A stretch of 64,000 nt of DNA from Acetomicrobium thermoterrenum DSM 13490 (GCF_900107215.1 NZ_FNPD01000002.1:124001-188000); one strand, 5' to 3'; shown: positions 8,302-17,792, counted from the stretch's first letter. Program-made: numbers and translations. Notes: generated by a model not told the origin, from the sequence alone.

Positions 8302-9860
8302 TATAGACCACTCCCCATTACTGCCTGAATGTAACTGGCTTGGTTAACTAAATCGCGGGCAGCAGGTTCAATTAAATTAGCTAACACCCAATTCGGCATC
8401 AAGCTAAGAGAAATTATCATGACGCAAAGGACCATCATACCCACAACCATGCTCAACGGTACTTCTCTGACGTTATTCAAGTTATCCCTTGACGGACCCA
8501 AAAAGCCCGACTGAAAGACCTTGACAAAAGAAGCGAGGGTCAATATAGAGGTTACCATCGCGACCACAGCCAAAAAGGGATGAACCACAAAAGAGGATTC
8601 GTATATCAAAAGCTTGGAGACGAAACCGTTGAAGGGAGGCAAACCTGCAATAGCAGCCGCCGCAACCGCAAACATGAAGGTCGTATAGGGCATTTTCCTG
8701 GCCAATCCCCCAAGCTTGTTAAGATTCGTCGTCCCGGTAGCGTAAAAAAGGGAACCCGCTGTCAAAAAGAGCAATCCCTTATACATTGCATTGTTGATTA
8801 TATGGAAAATACCGCCCTTCATTGCCGTAAAACCGTATTCGCTCATGGCTTGCGAACTAGAAAGGGCGAGCAATCCCAAACCTATGCCCATAAGCATGTA
8901 ACCCGTCTGCGAAATGCAGTGATATGCCATCAGGCGCTTCGCTTCCTTTTGTATAACTGCCATTATTACCCCTATAAACATGGAAAGCAAACCCAAAACT
9001 ATTATCACCCATGCAAGCACGTTGCCCTCAAAAGCCTGCCCGTAAACGGAAAAAGCAATTCTAAACATCCCGTAAAGCGAGGCTTGTCCAACCACAACGA
9101 GGAAACAAGAAACGCCTGCCGGCGCCTGACCGTATGCATCTGGCTCCCACATATGCAAGGGAACGGCCCCGCTTTTCATAGCCAAAGAAACGATAAAAAG
9201 CACCAAGGCAAGCTTTTCCAGGAAACCCACCTGCATGTTTTTGGCTATTGCTGCCATATTAAGCGTCCCATACACACCGTACAGGATACCAACGCCTATC
9301 AAAAAAATGAGGGCCACAAAGGTCGACAATACGGCATATTTAAAGCTCGCTTCTATCGCTTCGGGCCTGTCGCGCCAAAAGGCTATCAACCCGAAGGACG
9401 CCACTGAAGCGATCTCGAGAAAGACGAAGAAATTAAAGAAGTCTCCCGTCACCTCAAGGCCCAGCATGCCGGCAAAAAGGAGGAAAAATAGGGCCACAAA
9501 CTTATTTCCATCATTAACACGATCTAAGAACCTTACGGAGAACAAACCGCTGGCCAAGGTGGCTATAGACCCGGCAAGAGCCATAAAAGCCCCGAATGCA
9601 TCGACCTCCATAATTATCCTGATGGGCAAGGTCATACCCGAAGGAAGCGTAAGGTTCCATCTTTCGCCACCCATTACATAGACCAATGTACCGTTGATTG
9701 CGACGTATCTCCACATAAGAAAGGCCAAAACTGTCGTAGCCACTAAAATTGTTGCAAACCATAGATTACGCAATCGCGGTTTTACCATTGCAATAGAAAT
9801 AAAGGCTCCTAACAATGGGACGGAAACTACCAAAGCGGGAAGATGTACCTGCCAACTCAT
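8301..9860 (-). CDS. mbhH: Antiporter-like proton channel subunit MbhH (MrpD/NuoN-like)
   Basis: This 519-residue polytopic protein has about 14 helices. The key ion-path residues of the MrpD/NuoL/M/N family are present: Glu149 in FFVFLEIAS (helix 5), Lys229 in LAMKSGAVPLH (helix 7) and the later FHIINNAMYKGLLFL segment. It should move protons in exchange with the Na+ module. It lies between mbhG and mbhI with four-base and one-base overlaps. Confidence 0.92.
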   Translation of the reverse strand: MSWQVHLPALVVSVPLLGAFISIAMVKPRLRNLWFATILVATTVLAFLMWRYVAINGTLVYVMGGERWNLTLPSGMTLPIRIIMEVDAFGAFMALAGSIATLASGLFSVRFLDRVNDGNKFVALFFLLFAGMLGLEVTGDFFNFFVFLEIASVASFGLIAFWRDRPEAIEASFKYAVLSTFVALIFLIGVGILYGVYGTLNMAAIAKNMQVGFLEKLALVLFIVSLAMKSGAVPLHMWEPDAYGQAPAGVSCFLVVVGQASLYGMFRIAFSVYGQAFEGNVLAWVIIVLGLLSMFIGVIMAVIQKEAKRLMAYHCISQTGYMLMGIGLGLLALSSSQAMSEYGFTAMKGGIFHIINNAMYKGLLFLTAGSLFYATGTTNLNKLGGLARKMPYTTFMFAVAAAAIAGLPPFNGFVSKLLIYESSFVVHPFLAVVAMVTSILTLASFVKVFQSGFLGPSRDNLNNVREVPLSMVVGMMVLCVMIISLSLMPNWVLANLIEPAARDLVNQASYIQAVMGSGL

Positions 9861-10204
9861 CCCTTAAGCCTCCTTATCTCGTGGACGTCCAGTGTCCCGT
9901 AATGTTTGTAAAGAAGCATGATCAACGTCAACAAAAGCGCAGTAGTAGCTAAACCAATGACTATTGCTGTAAGCGTCAAGGCTTGCGGTGTCGGCAAGAC
10001 CATTTTTTTGAACTCGCCTGCCAATGTGTAAACGGGTATGGAACCTCCCGTCCGATAGCCAAGGACTATCAAAAAAAGGTTCGTGGACGACTCTATTATG
10101 CTAATGCCAATGGCTATTTTTATGATATTGCGCTTAAACAAAACTCCATATAACCCAATGACGAATAATGCTCCGACTGTTAACATGGGAATGTTATTTA
10201 TCAT
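9857..10204 (-). CDS. mbhG: Subunit MbhG (MrpC/NuoK-like)
   Basis: This 115-residue protein has three predicted helices and matches MrpC/NuoK. The conserved middle part (IGISIIESSTNLFLI) carries the helix-2 glutamate, and TPQALTLTAIVIGLATTA follows as the third helix. It belongs to the proton-translocating half of the complex. It overlaps mbhF by eleven bases and mbhH by four. Confidence 0.9.
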   Translation of the reverse strand: MINNIPMLTVGALFVIGLYGVLFKRNIIKIAIGISIIESSTNLFLIVLGYRTGGSIPVYTLAGEFKKMVLPTPQALTLTAIVIGLATTALLLTLIMLLYKHYGTLDVHEIRRLKG

Positions 10205-10688
10205 CCTTTACCCCCTCCTTGCCGCCTTCAGAGACATAACGCATTCCTAAGAACATAAAGACGAGAATGGTCGAAAGACCACCCACGACTTCAAGGCCTA
10301 CGGCTATATTGGCCAACGCTATGGTGCCGGAGCTGTTCAGAACGCCCGCATTGGGCCCTAAAGGTACGGCAGATCCAAACAAGCCGCCTTTCAAAGCCAG
10401 AAAGTTATATAGAAAGGTCGTAGACAAGCCCAAAAAACCGACACATACAAAAGCAACCAACCCGGCGCCCTCAAAGGAGGAGAAAATTTCCTTTTTAACC
10501 CATCCCAAGAAGCTCTTTCCTCCATGCGCAACCAATAGAAGGGCTATAAAGGTTGCCACTATAGCTCCGCCCTGAAAACCGCCGCCAGGCGTCAGATGGC
10601 CGTGAAGTATGACGTAGGCTCCAAAGATTGCAACAAACCAGGCAAAAATATTGCAAATCGTTCTAACAACTATTGATAGGGGCTTCAT
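10194..10688 (-). CDS. mbhF: Subunit MbhF (MrpB domain)
   Basis: This 164-residue protein has four helices. It carries the MrpB/MnhB signature GHLTPGGGFQGGAIVA near residue 30, which is diagnostic of the Mrp antiporter B subunit. In Mbh this subunit works with MbhA-C in the Na+ channel module. It is five bases downstream of mbhE and overlaps mbhG. Confidence 0.92.
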   Translation of the reverse strand: MKPLSIVVRTICNIFAWFVAIFGAYVILHGHLTPGGGFQGGAIVATFIALLLVAHGGKSFLGWVKKEIFSSFEGAGLVAFVCVGFLGLSTTFLYNFLALKGGLFGSAVPLGPNAGVLNSSGTIALANIAVGLEVVGGLSTILVFMFLGMRYVSEGGKEGVKDDK

Positions 10689-10693
10689 TGCTG

Positions 10694-10963
10694 CTACTCC
10701 TCCTTCCGAAAGAGAGCGGCCACAGACATTACCGCCGTAAAAAGCACCGCCGCTTCACCGAGAGTATCGAAACCTCTGTAATCAAACACTATTGACGTCA
10801 CTACATTGTTGGCTGCCCGCTCGCTCTGGGCATTGTTTATGAAATAATCGTCCATAGCCGATACACGCGGTTCTCCAAAGGGATGGATATTATATAATCC
10901 TTGACACAAAATCCCCGCAAATATGACGAAGAAGATCAAAAAAATTACCCTAGGACCTTTCAT
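10694..10963 (-). CDS. mbhE: Subunit MbhE (MrpA C-terminal-like)
   Basis: This 89-residue protein has two helices around a polar centre. The motif VVTSIVFDYRGFDTLGEAAV is the conserved end of MrpA (DUF4040-adjacent region), here coded as a separate gene as in Thermococcales mbh operons. It is part of the ion path between MbhD and MbhF. It overlaps mbhD by fourteen bases. Confidence 0.87.
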   Translation of the reverse strand: MKGPRVIFLIFFVIFAGILCQGLYNIHPFGEPRVSAMDDYFINNAQSERAANNVVTSIVFDYRGFDTLGEAAVLFTAVMSVAALFRKEE

Positions 10964-11225
10964 TTTTATCGTTCCCCTTTCCGGGCCAACGAGATGACCG
11001 ACAAGCTTTGAGGGCCATTATATAAATGGCTGTAGTAAGTCCGGCTCCTATGCCCGCTTCGGCAATCGCTACATCAGGAGCCTGCAATATATAAAATTCC
11101 AGAGAGATGAGCAGGCTCATAACGCAAAGCGAAATCACCGCATTCAGCAGATTATCAAACCAGATTGCGAAAAAAGCGGATATCACGATCATCAACAATA
11201 TAGCAATATGGGCAATATCCATCAT
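10950..11225 (-). CDS. mbhD: Subunit MbhD (DUF4040, MrpA-like)
   Basis: This 91-residue protein has about three helices. The DUF4040 core LQAPDVAIAEAGIGAGLTTA includes the acidic residues thought to lie in the ion path of MrpA/MbhD. The ATG overlaps the mbhC stop (ATGA). Together MbhD and MbhE equal the C-terminal part of MrpA. Confidence 0.9.
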   Translation of the reverse strand: MMDIAHIAILLMIVISAFFAIWFDNLLNAVISLCVMSLLISLEFYILQAPDVAIAEAGIGAGLTTAIYIMALKACRSSRWPGKGNDKNERS

Positions 11226-11593
11226 GAGAACTTTTCACCCGCCTTTTCTTCCGATAACTTATCGACGATTCCAATTGGCTTTATCCCGCTTTTATGTGCT
11301 GCACGTGCTATAGCGTGGGCAGCCGTAGGATTGGTAATCAAAAGCGCAAATATTGCTATAATGACGTGGATGGCAAAGGTCATAAACCTGGGCTCTCCGG
11401 TCGTCACGTATTTGGATATCGAGTAAACCACTACCGATGCCGATGTAAATATAGAACCAAAGGTAGTACACTTCGTGGTTCCATGCAGACGAGTATATAC
11501 ATCGGGAAACCTATAAAGAGCAACAACGCCAAGGACATTGAAGGCTAACCCAATTCCCAACAGTATCTTTATAAGAATTGTTGAGCCATCCAC
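11222..11593 (-). CDS. mbhC: Subunit MbhC (MrpG-like)
   Basis: This 123-residue protein has three helices. It has the MrpG features LYRFPDVYTRLHGTTKCTTFG and, later, ITNPTAAHAIARAAH. It starts with GTG one base after the mbhB stop, with GGGGG eight bases upstream. It is part of the Na+-translocating MrpEFG-like module. Confidence 0.92.
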   Translation of the reverse strand: MDGSTILIKILLGIGLAFNVLGVVALYRFPDVYTRLHGTTKCTTFGSIFTSASVVVYSISKYVTTGEPRFMTFAIHVIIAIFALLITNPTAAHAIARAAHKSGIKPIGIVDKLSEEKAGEKFS

Positions 11594-11594
11594 T

Positions 11595-11849
11595 TTAGAA
11601 ACCCCCTTCGATATAGCGCGCTATGAACAATGTGCCGACAAAGGACAGGGCAGCATAGACGATAGCAATGTCTACCATGACAATTGAATCGAACAACGCT
11701 CCCAAAATTACCATAGTGGCAACCACAAAAGTATTCAACGTATCTAAAGCAACGACCCTATCCGGAGTAGTCGGGCCCATAATCAAACGCCCCGACATGG
11801 CGAGTATAGCAAGGCTGAGTATTAAAAAGGCAAAGGAAAACACGCTCAT
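11595..11849 (-). CDS. mbhB: Subunit MbhB (MrpF-like)
   Basis: This 84-residue protein has three short helices. GPTTPDRVVALDTLNT in the first loop is the typical MrpF motif. Its ATG overlaps the mbhA stop by four bases. It belongs to the Na+ module of the hydrogenase. Confidence 0.92.
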   Translation of the reverse strand: MSVFSFAFLILSLAILAMSGRLIMGPTTPDRVVALDTLNTFVVATMVILGALFDSIVMVDIAIVYAALSFVGTLFIARYIEGGF

Positions 11850-12334
11850 TCTTCAACCACCTTCCTAGCCCAATCTTCAAAGGAACCATAAACATCTTTT
11901 CCGCTTGGATCAACATTATTAATGTTTATCCAGTGAATATAATAGGTGCCGCTTTCCTGATCCACGTCGACGGTTAAAGTACCTGGAGTCAAGGTTATTG
12001 AATTGGCCAACATAGTCATGGCGTAGGCATTTTTTAACGAAGTTTGAACCCTCACTATACCGGGATTTATCTTCCCCGTTATGACTCTGTAGGCAACGTC
12101 GAAATTTGCCTTTGTCATCCCCCAGAGAAAGGGGCCAAAGATAAAGGCAAGCAATTTAAACCATCTGTCGGGCCTTAGCGCAGTCATCCTGTATAACCCG
12201 GGGCTCCAAGAGCGACAGGCATATGTTATGATCCCACCCAAGGCTATAGCGATGACTACTTCATTTAAGGGGATTGACCCTCCAGACCAAACGAGCAACA
12301 AATACATAATGACTGAAGCCAAAAAGATTACCAT
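11846..12334 (-). CDS. mbhA: Subunit MbhA (MrpE-like), first gene of the hydrogenase operon
   Basis: This 162-residue MrpE homologue has two N-terminal helices. A cytoplasmic part follows, containing ANSITLTPGTLTVDVD, the family signature. It is the first gene of the operon. The leader upstream (12335-12536) contains a 16-bp perfect hairpin and a candidate promoter. A GGGGGGTG run lies about ten bases before the ATG. Confidence 0.92.
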   Translation of the reverse strand: MVIFLASVIMYLLLVWSGGSIPLNEVVIAIALGGIITYACRSWSPGLYRMTALRPDRWFKLLAFIFGPFLWGMTKANFDVAYRVITGKINPGIVRVQTSLKNAYAMTMLANSITLTPGTLTVDVDQESGTYYIHWININNVDPSGKDVYGSFEDWARKVVEE

Positions 12335-12388
12335 TCATTAGACACCCCCCTGGGTATATCTCTAATAAAAAACTTGCTAGACACACAA

Positions 12389-12430
12389 ACATCTTTTCAG
12401 TCATGCATAAAGAGATGACTGAAAAGATGT
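12389..12430. repeat. Perfect 16-bp inverted repeat upstream of the mbh operon
   Basis: ACATCTTTTCAGTCAT (12389-12404) is repeated in inverted form at 12415-12430 around a ten-base loop. A second small inverted repeat, ATGGCT-4-AGCCAT, lies at 12434-12449. Neither strand has a proper U-run just after the stem, so it is a poor intrinsic terminator. It could be an operator or a structured mRNA leader of mbhA, or a weak terminator of the ABC operon. Confidence 0.8.
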
Positions 12431-12453
12431 GACCATGGCTTAAAAGCCATTCT

Positions 12454-12482
12454 AAAATATTAACAGCAATAAATCCAGTTAA
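12454..12482 (-). promoter_or_regulatory. Candidate promoter of the mbh operon
   Basis: On the minus strand TTAACT (12482-12477) is followed after 17 bases by TATTTT (12459-12454), four of six consensus matches in each box. The leader would be about 115 bases and would contain both inverted repeats. This is a weak call. Confidence 0.3.
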
Positions 12483-12536
12483 AAAATCTAATCTGATGAT
12501 TAACTAAAAATAAAACTTCACTTTGAAATCTATGCT

Positions 12537-13475
12537 CTATATGGATCTAATTTCTTTCCTCATAAACGCCAAATAAGAGACGGCAAAACATATGACCGAA
12601 GCAGCAATCAGCGCAACAAATTGCGGCCACACCACTAACACACTCTGACCAAGCGAAAGAGGGGTCAAAATCAACCCTTTAAGCTGCGTTTCAAACATGG
12701 GACCAAAGACTCTGACTGTCGGATTTAAAAGGGCAGCAGATATTTCTTCTAAAAGAACGGCAGGAGAAAACCTGAGCAACATGGTCCTCAAGCTCTCGTG
12801 CTTTGCCAAAAGCTCCGGAGTAGATTGTTGCGTGATAGGATAGATCTTATCGGCTACAACACCTGCAATCATATATACAAAGAAGGACAGAAAAATCCAC
12901 AAGGCTATTGAGGTCAAAGCGGATGTAGAACTTTTTTCAAAAATAATGGAAAAAAGTATCGCCAAACTCATCCAAAAGGCAATATACAAAATACAGGCAA
13001 TAAAAAACAAAATCGCCCTCACTACCTCTTGTCCGTTAGGAACGACTCCTAATTTCGCAATAGAGATACCGGCAATCATGACCATTATGCTGGCTATCAT
13101 TATGGCCACCGTCGTTAAAGAGGCCAGAAACTTTCCGTTTATAATCGCATCGCGATAAATCGGCTGAGAAAGGATGAGACTCAAGGTGCCCCTTGTGCGT
13201 TCGCCGTTAATCGCATCAAAACCCAAAATGATGCCAAGCAGAGGCCCAAAGAAGCTGATGAAAAACAAGAATGAAGGCAATCCTCCACCCGATGAAGTAA
13301 AAAGACCAAGGAATAAATACTCCTCGTTCAAAAACTGTTGTTCCTTCAGCGCCTCAGAGGCTGTATATGAAGAAAAGAGCCCTGTGATAACTATGATCAA
13401 GGTTATCAACATGAACCTCTTACTTCCAAACTGATCCGTGAGCTCTTTTAAAAACACGGGAAGTAATCCGCCCAT
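12537..13475 (-). CDS. ABC-2 type transporter permease
   Basis: This 312-residue membrane protein has about six helices and the form of the NosY/ABC-2 permease family: an N-terminal cytoplasmic KELTDQFGSKRF, a helix, then a large loop with FDAINGERTRGTLSLILSQP. That motif is typical of the family and contacts the ATPase. It partners with the ATPase six bases upstream and the NEW3 protein before it. The substrate cannot be told from sequence. Confidence 0.88.
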   Translation of the reverse strand: MGGLLPVFLKELTDQFGSKRFMLITLIIVITGLFSSYTASEALKEQQFLNEEYLFLGLFTSSGGGLPSFLFFISFFGPLLGIILGFDAINGERTRGTLSLILSQPIYRDAIINGKFLASLTTVAIMIASIMVMIAGISIAKLGVVPNGQEVVRAILFFIACILYIAFWMSLAILFSIIFEKSSTSALTSIALWIFLSFFVYMIAGVVADKIYPITQQSTPELLAKHESLRTMLLRFSPAVLLEEISAALLNPTVRVFGPMFETQLKGLILTPLSLGQSVLVVWPQFVALIAASVICFAVSYLAFMRKEIRSI

Positions 13476-13481
13476 CCCGAA

Positions 13482-14414
13482 TCACTCCTCCCGAAAATAT
13501 CTAATATATATCTCTTCCAGGCTATATTCTCTCCCCTTGACCTCGATAGGAAGGAAGCCTCTCATTACAACTTCGCGCACTATATCAAGTTTTTTATCCT
13601 CGTTAAATTTTAGGATGATCGAATGATTGTCAATTCTCTTCTCTACAATCCCTTCAATTCCGTCGAGTTTATTTAATGCCTCCTCGTTAATATACTCGTA
13701 TGACAGCTTCATAATCCCTTCACGTTCGCCCAAGGCTTGCCGGCCTATTTCTTCTATGCTCCCCATGGCGACCATCTTGCCCTTAAACATTATGCCGACC
13801 CTGTCGCAAATCTGCTGAACCTGATACAAAAGATGGGAGCTGAGCAAAATGCTGACACCCATTTCTTTGCTCATCTTATAAATTAAGCTTAATACCTGTT
13901 CTGTTCCTTCTGGATCTATCCCTGTAGTGGGTTCATCCAGAATGACCAGCTTGGGATCTTTGATAAGGACAGAGGCAAGACCCAGCCTCTGCCTCATTCC
14001 CTTGGAATATGTGCCGGTGAGCTTGTCCCTCACATCCGAAAGGCCCACCGTTTCTAAAATATCATCAATTTTTTTGATAGCAACATCATCCGGGATGCCG
14101 TTCAACCTTGCAAGGTAAAGCAAGTTTTCCCTCGCCGTCATATCTTCGTAGAAACCGACGTTTTCCGGCAAATAACCAGCAATCCGCTTGACTTTGAGAG
14201 GCTCTTTATTTGGGTCATATCCACAAACCTTTATTTCCCCTGCCGTTGGTTCTGTCATCCCTAAAAGCATCAATATGGTCGTAGTTTTTCCTGCGCCGTT
14301 AGGCCCGAGAAGCCCAAAGATCTTGCTCTGGGCCACGTGAAAACTAATGCCATCTACCGCTTTGAAATCGCCATATTTTTTTACGATATCCCGAGCCTCA
14401 ACCACCAATTCCAT
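13482..14414 (-). CDS. ABC transporter ATP-binding protein
   Basis: This 310-residue ATPase has Walker A LLGPNGAGKTTT near residue 38, signature YSKGMRQRLGLA and Walker B LVILDEPTTGIDPEG. It powers the permease downstream. The start at 14414 follows AGAGG and lies two bases after the upstream stop; an in-frame ATG at 14498 lies inside the upstream gene and adds a tail unlike the family. The C-terminal ~80 residues form the usual accessory domain of exporter ATPases. Confidence 0.93.
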   Translation of the reverse strand: MELVVEARDIVKKYGDFKAVDGISFHVAQSKIFGLLGPNGAGKTTTILMLLGMTEPTAGEIKVCGYDPNKEPLKVKRIAGYLPENVGFYEDMTARENLLYLARLNGIPDDVAIKKIDDILETVGLSDVRDKLTGTYSKGMRQRLGLASVLIKDPKLVILDEPTTGIDPEGTEQVLSLIYKMSKEMGVSILLSSHLLYQVQQICDRVGIMFKGKMVAMGSIEEIGRQALGEREGIMKLSYEYINEEALNKLDGIEGIVEKRIDNHSIILKFNEDKKLDIVREVVMRGFLPIEVKGREYSLEEIYIRYFREE

Positions 14415-14416
14415 CT

Positions 14417-15655
14417 TTATCGCCTCTTGAGCTTTGCAAAAATTCCAAACAACAAAGCGATGACAATTACGATAACACCTACGCCTATCCATCCCCACGT
14501 AGTGGGAACTTTGACCGTGGCTCTCAGTTCTATAGACTTTCTGTCTTGGTCGCCTGCTGCCGTAAGCACTACTTGATAATCCCCGGGGATCGCCCTCTCG
14601 GGTGCTTTAAAAGTGATTTCGACTATTTCGGGTTTTTCGGTCTTTGCAAGGGGCTCAAGCACGCCTATTTTATCGGGCTTAAAGGTTATTTCCCAATCCT
14701 CAGGCTTGCTGACCACCAGGAAAGATATGTTCTCTATCGGTGCCGACCCTTCGTTCCAGACGTAAAATACCTGCTGGCTTTCTTTCCCAGCTACCATATC
14801 GAAGTTGAGCCTTCTGCTCTCCGGTGCTATCTGCAATTTATAGGTTCCCTCGACGATAACTTTTAAATCCAATTTAACGTCACTGTCTCCAACCTTGGCA
14901 TGAAACTCCAAAGGATACTCCCCTTTTTCGGATTCGATGGGAGGAACGACTGTAAAGTTCAGGGTCTCGCTAGAATTTGAAGCAATTTTAATGGAATTTA
15001 CGCGCTTTTCCGTCTCCCATCGGGGAGTCACATAGGCATTCCAACCCGATGGAGTAACAGTAACAAAATCTACTACTGCATCTTTATCGGAGTTATTTTT
15101 CACCTTAATTTCAAAACTCAGAGATTTGCCTGCAGCGCCCTCTAAAACGGGATACTTGGTTTCGAGTTCCAATTTCCCCGCACCCGAATCGACCGCAACT
15201 TTACCGCCTTTTAGATGCACAAAAACAGGATACTCTTTCGTAATTCCGTTAGCCGAAGCCTTCACTGCGAACTTGTAATTTCCGGGTTCGGCATTTTCTC
15301 CAGGCTTGATATGCAACTTAATCGTGACTTCTCTATTTTCCTCTCCGGTCCCTAAACGAACCCTGTTGACGCCAAAACCACCCCATTGAGAACTTATGAA
15401 CCTGACATCCCAATTGTTCGCCTTTGGATCTCTCTCCAGGTTAAGCGTTACTTCAATATCGTTATTTGTGGCGTTCCTTAAATTTACATCGACGTTGACG
15501 TCGTCTTCAGTACCCATTTCGATGCCGGTAAAGGGTATGTGTAGCGTAAATCCTCCCTGCTGTGCAATCGCCACACCGGCAAAAAGCATAAACGAAATAC
15601 CAATTAGAAATGTAAATAGGATACATTTTTTATAAGCGCTACCGAACATGTTCAT
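14417..15655 (-). CDS. Exported NEW3-domain protein linked to ABC exporter
   Basis: This 412-residue protein has a signal peptide (residues 1-31, ending near AIAQQG). Three or so beta-sandwich repeats of the NEW3/alpha-galactosidase-associated type follow (segments such as VTVTPSGWNAYVTPRW and KPEDWEITFKPDKIGVL). A C-terminal transmembrane helix (about residues 385-407) and a basic tail come last. Such proteins often precede an ABC ATPase and permease; here the three genes are spaced by two and six bases. It probably sits outside the inner membrane and takes part in export or envelope maintenance. The exact role is unknown. Confidence 0.82.
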   Translation of the reverse strand: MNMFGSAYKKCILFTFLIGISFMLFAGVAIAQQGGFTLHIPFTGIEMGTEDDVNVDVNLRNATNNDIEVTLNLERDPKANNWDVRFISSQWGGFGVNRVRLGTGEENREVTIKLHIKPGENAEPGNYKFAVKASANGITKEYPVFVHLKGGKVAVDSGAGKLELETKYPVLEGAAGKSLSFEIKVKNNSDKDAVVDFVTVTPSGWNAYVTPRWETEKRVNSIKIASNSSETLNFTVVPPIESEKGEYPLEFHAKVGDSDVKLDLKVIVEGTYKLQIAPESRRLNFDMVAGKESQQVFYVWNEGSAPIENISFLVVSKPEDWEITFKPDKIGVLEPLAKTEKPEIVEITFKAPERAIPGDYQVVLTAAGDQDRKSIELRATVKVPTTWGWIGVGVIVIVIALLFGIFAKLKRR

Positions 15656-15855
15656 GGATACCCCTCACCCTCCCGTTTAATTTATTTTCATATCCTTGGA
15701 AAGGATACCCCACTATCCATGAAAGTTCAAGGAGGACTCACAACTCATTTGCTTAGGCCAGCCCAAAGCCAATATACCTAAAGAAGTATTTTATAATAAG
15801 ACTTGAATAGCCTGCCCCAAGTACTAACACTACAGAACCAGCTAAAAAGTGAATA

Positions 15856-17730
15856 TCAATTTACCGTAACCGCCACTTTCTTCGCAGCCTTTTTGCGGTC
15901 CTCCTGCCGTAAAATGCTCTTCCTTACCCTTACGGAAAACGGGGTCACTTCGACAAGCTCATCTTCGGCGATCCATTCAAGGGCTGCATCCAAAGTAAGC
16001 TTCCTTGGGACGTCGAGAATTATCGGAGTATCCTTAGATGCGGAACGATGATTGGTAACGTGTTTCTTCTTTGTAGGGTTGCATGGCAAATCATTGGGCC
16101 TGGAATGCTCTCCGATGATCATTCCCTCATAAACCTGATCCATAGGCGATATAAATAGCGTACCTCTGTGCTGTAAATTATCCAGCTGATAGCTCGTCGC
16201 CTCTCCTGTATCCATGCTGACCATCGATCCTCTGTTTCGACCGGATATTTCCCCCCGCCACAAATCGTAACCTATAAATCGGGATGACATTATTCCCAAA
16301 CCCCTAGTATCGGTAAGAAACTCAGTCCGATAACCTATAAGCCCCCTGGTCGGAATGTTGAACTCCAAACGAAGCAAACCGGTCCCAAGGTTTTGAACGC
16401 TCATGAATTCTCCCTTTCTTTTGGAGATCTTTTCTATGACTACTCCCTGATATTCCTCGGGCACATCAATAATAAGTTGCTCAAGAGGTTCCAAGAGGTT
16501 GTTGTCATTGTCGTATTTAATAATTACCTCGGGTCGGGATACGCAAAATTCCATCCCTTCGCGCCGCATCTCTTCGATCAGAATAGCGAGATGCAGCTCT
16601 CCCCTGCCCGATACCTTAAGCCCGTCGGGTCTGCCGATATCCTCGACCTTCAGCGCGACATTTGCCCTTGCCTCTTGCATTAACCGTTCCTTCATTTGTC
16701 TCAAGGTGACGGGTTTGCCCTCCTTGCCCGCAAAGGGTCCGCTATTTACGAGAAAGAACATTGAAACCGTCGGTTCTTCTATGTCAAGCGGAGTGAGCAG
16801 GGAATCCGCATTTTCTTCGAAGGACAGGGTGTCACCGATCATTATATCCTCAGGGCCGGCAATCCAAACCACATCGCCAGCAGATGCCTCCTCAATCTCC
16901 ACTGGTTTCAATCCCTTTGTAACCCAAAGATGGTTCACCTTCGCCAATTCTCGACCGGTTATTTCCCACTCGCCTTTATCCTTGTCCTGCCACCTGGTGC
17001 TCGTCCTGACAATCGTGTCCCCTTTCCTTATCTTTCCTTGCAGTATCCTTCCGCATCCGACTCTTCCTATGTAATTATTCCAGGTCAACGTAGTTGCCTG
17101 CATCAAAAATGGTTTGTTGACGTCGCCAAGAGGAGCAGGTACATAATTTATTATCGTTTCAAAGAGAGCGTCCATTCCTTCGCGCTCTTCATCTTCCATG
17201 TCTTTGACGAACCAACCGTGAAGCCCCGAGCCATAAAGGACGGGAAAGTCCGCTTGTTCGTCCGTTGCACCTAATTCCAAGAATAAGTCGAAGGTGGCAT
17301 TCAAAGCAGCTTGCACATTTGCGTTTGGCCGATCAACTTTGTTTAGCACCACGATGGGCTTAAGCCTGGCTTTCAAAGCGCGCATCAAGACATATCTGGT
17401 CTGAGGCATTGGCCCCTCGTTGGCATCCACCAAAAGCAAAACCGAATCTACCATACACAGCACTCGCTCTACTTCTCCCGAAAAATCTGCATGTCCGGGT
17501 GTATCGATGATATTTATCAAATAATCTTTCCACTGAACAGAACAATGTTTGGATCTTATGGTTATGCCCCGTTCGCGCTCCAATTCATCGTTGTCCATCA
17601 CCCGATCTTCGACTTTCGCGTTTTCCCTAAACAGCCTCGTTGCCCGAAAAATAGAATCAAGGAGAGTGGTCTTGCCGTGATCGATATGGGCTATAATGGC
17701 CACATTGCGTATCTTGGAGATATCGTTCAT
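15856..17730 (-). CDS. typA: Ribosome-associated GTPase TypA/BipA
   Basis: This 624-residue translational GTPase starts with [20 protein letters not shown] (P-loop) and has the switch [13 protein letters not shown] and NKVDRPNA (G4). EF-G-like domain V and the TypA-specific C-terminal domain ([20 protein letters not shown]) follow. It acts in ribosome assembly and stress adaptation. Starts at 17730 and 17742 are both possible; I chose 17730, which has AAGGA upstream. It lies after the tmRNA terminator and seems to have its own promoter. Confidence 0.95.
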   Translation of the reverse strand: MNDISKIRNVAIIAHIDHGKTTLLDSIFRATRLFRENAKVEDRVMDNDELERERGITIRSKHCSVQWKDYLINIIDTPGHADFSGEVERVLCMVDSVLLLVDANEGPMPQTRYVLMRALKARLKPIVVLNKVDRPNANVQAALNATFDLFLELGATDEQADFPVLYGSGLHGWFVKDMEDEEREGMDALFETIINYVPAPLGDVNKPFLMQATTLTWNNYIGRVGCGRILQGKIRKGDTIVRTSTRWQDKDKGEWEITGRELAKVNHLWVTKGLKPVEIEEASAGDVVWIAGPEDIMIGDTLSFEENADSLLTPLDIEEPTVSMFFLVNSGPFAGKEGKPVTLRQMKERLMQEARANVALKVEDIGRPDGLKVSGRGELHLAILIEEMRREGMEFCVSRPEVIIKYDNDNNLLEPLEQLIIDVPEEYQGVVIEKISKRKGEFMSVQNLGTGLLRLEFNIPTRGLIGYRTEFLTDTRGLGIMSSRFIGYDLWRGEISGRNRGSMVSMDTGEATSYQLDNLQHRGTLFISPMDQVYEGMIIGEHSRPNDLPCNPTKKKHVTNHRSASKDTPIILDVPRKLTLDAALEWIAEDELVEVTPFSVRVRKSILRQEDRKKAAKKVAVTVN

Positions 17731-17792
17731 AATTCTGTCCATTCCTTCTTTCCAATGCAATTTACGCCTCGCTTAGAGGCAAACAAATTTGT

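Noticed and set aside
8580-9407. 275-codon plus-strand open frame opposite mbhH
   Set aside because: Its composition (His/Arg/Gln-rich) is typical of the antisense of a membrane protein gene; mbhH is certain.
15678-15850. Short hydrophobic minus-strand reading frame of about 35 codons between typA and the NEW3 gene
   Set aside because: It has no ATG, no ribosome site and starts right behind a stop; a small membrane peptide cannot be supported.
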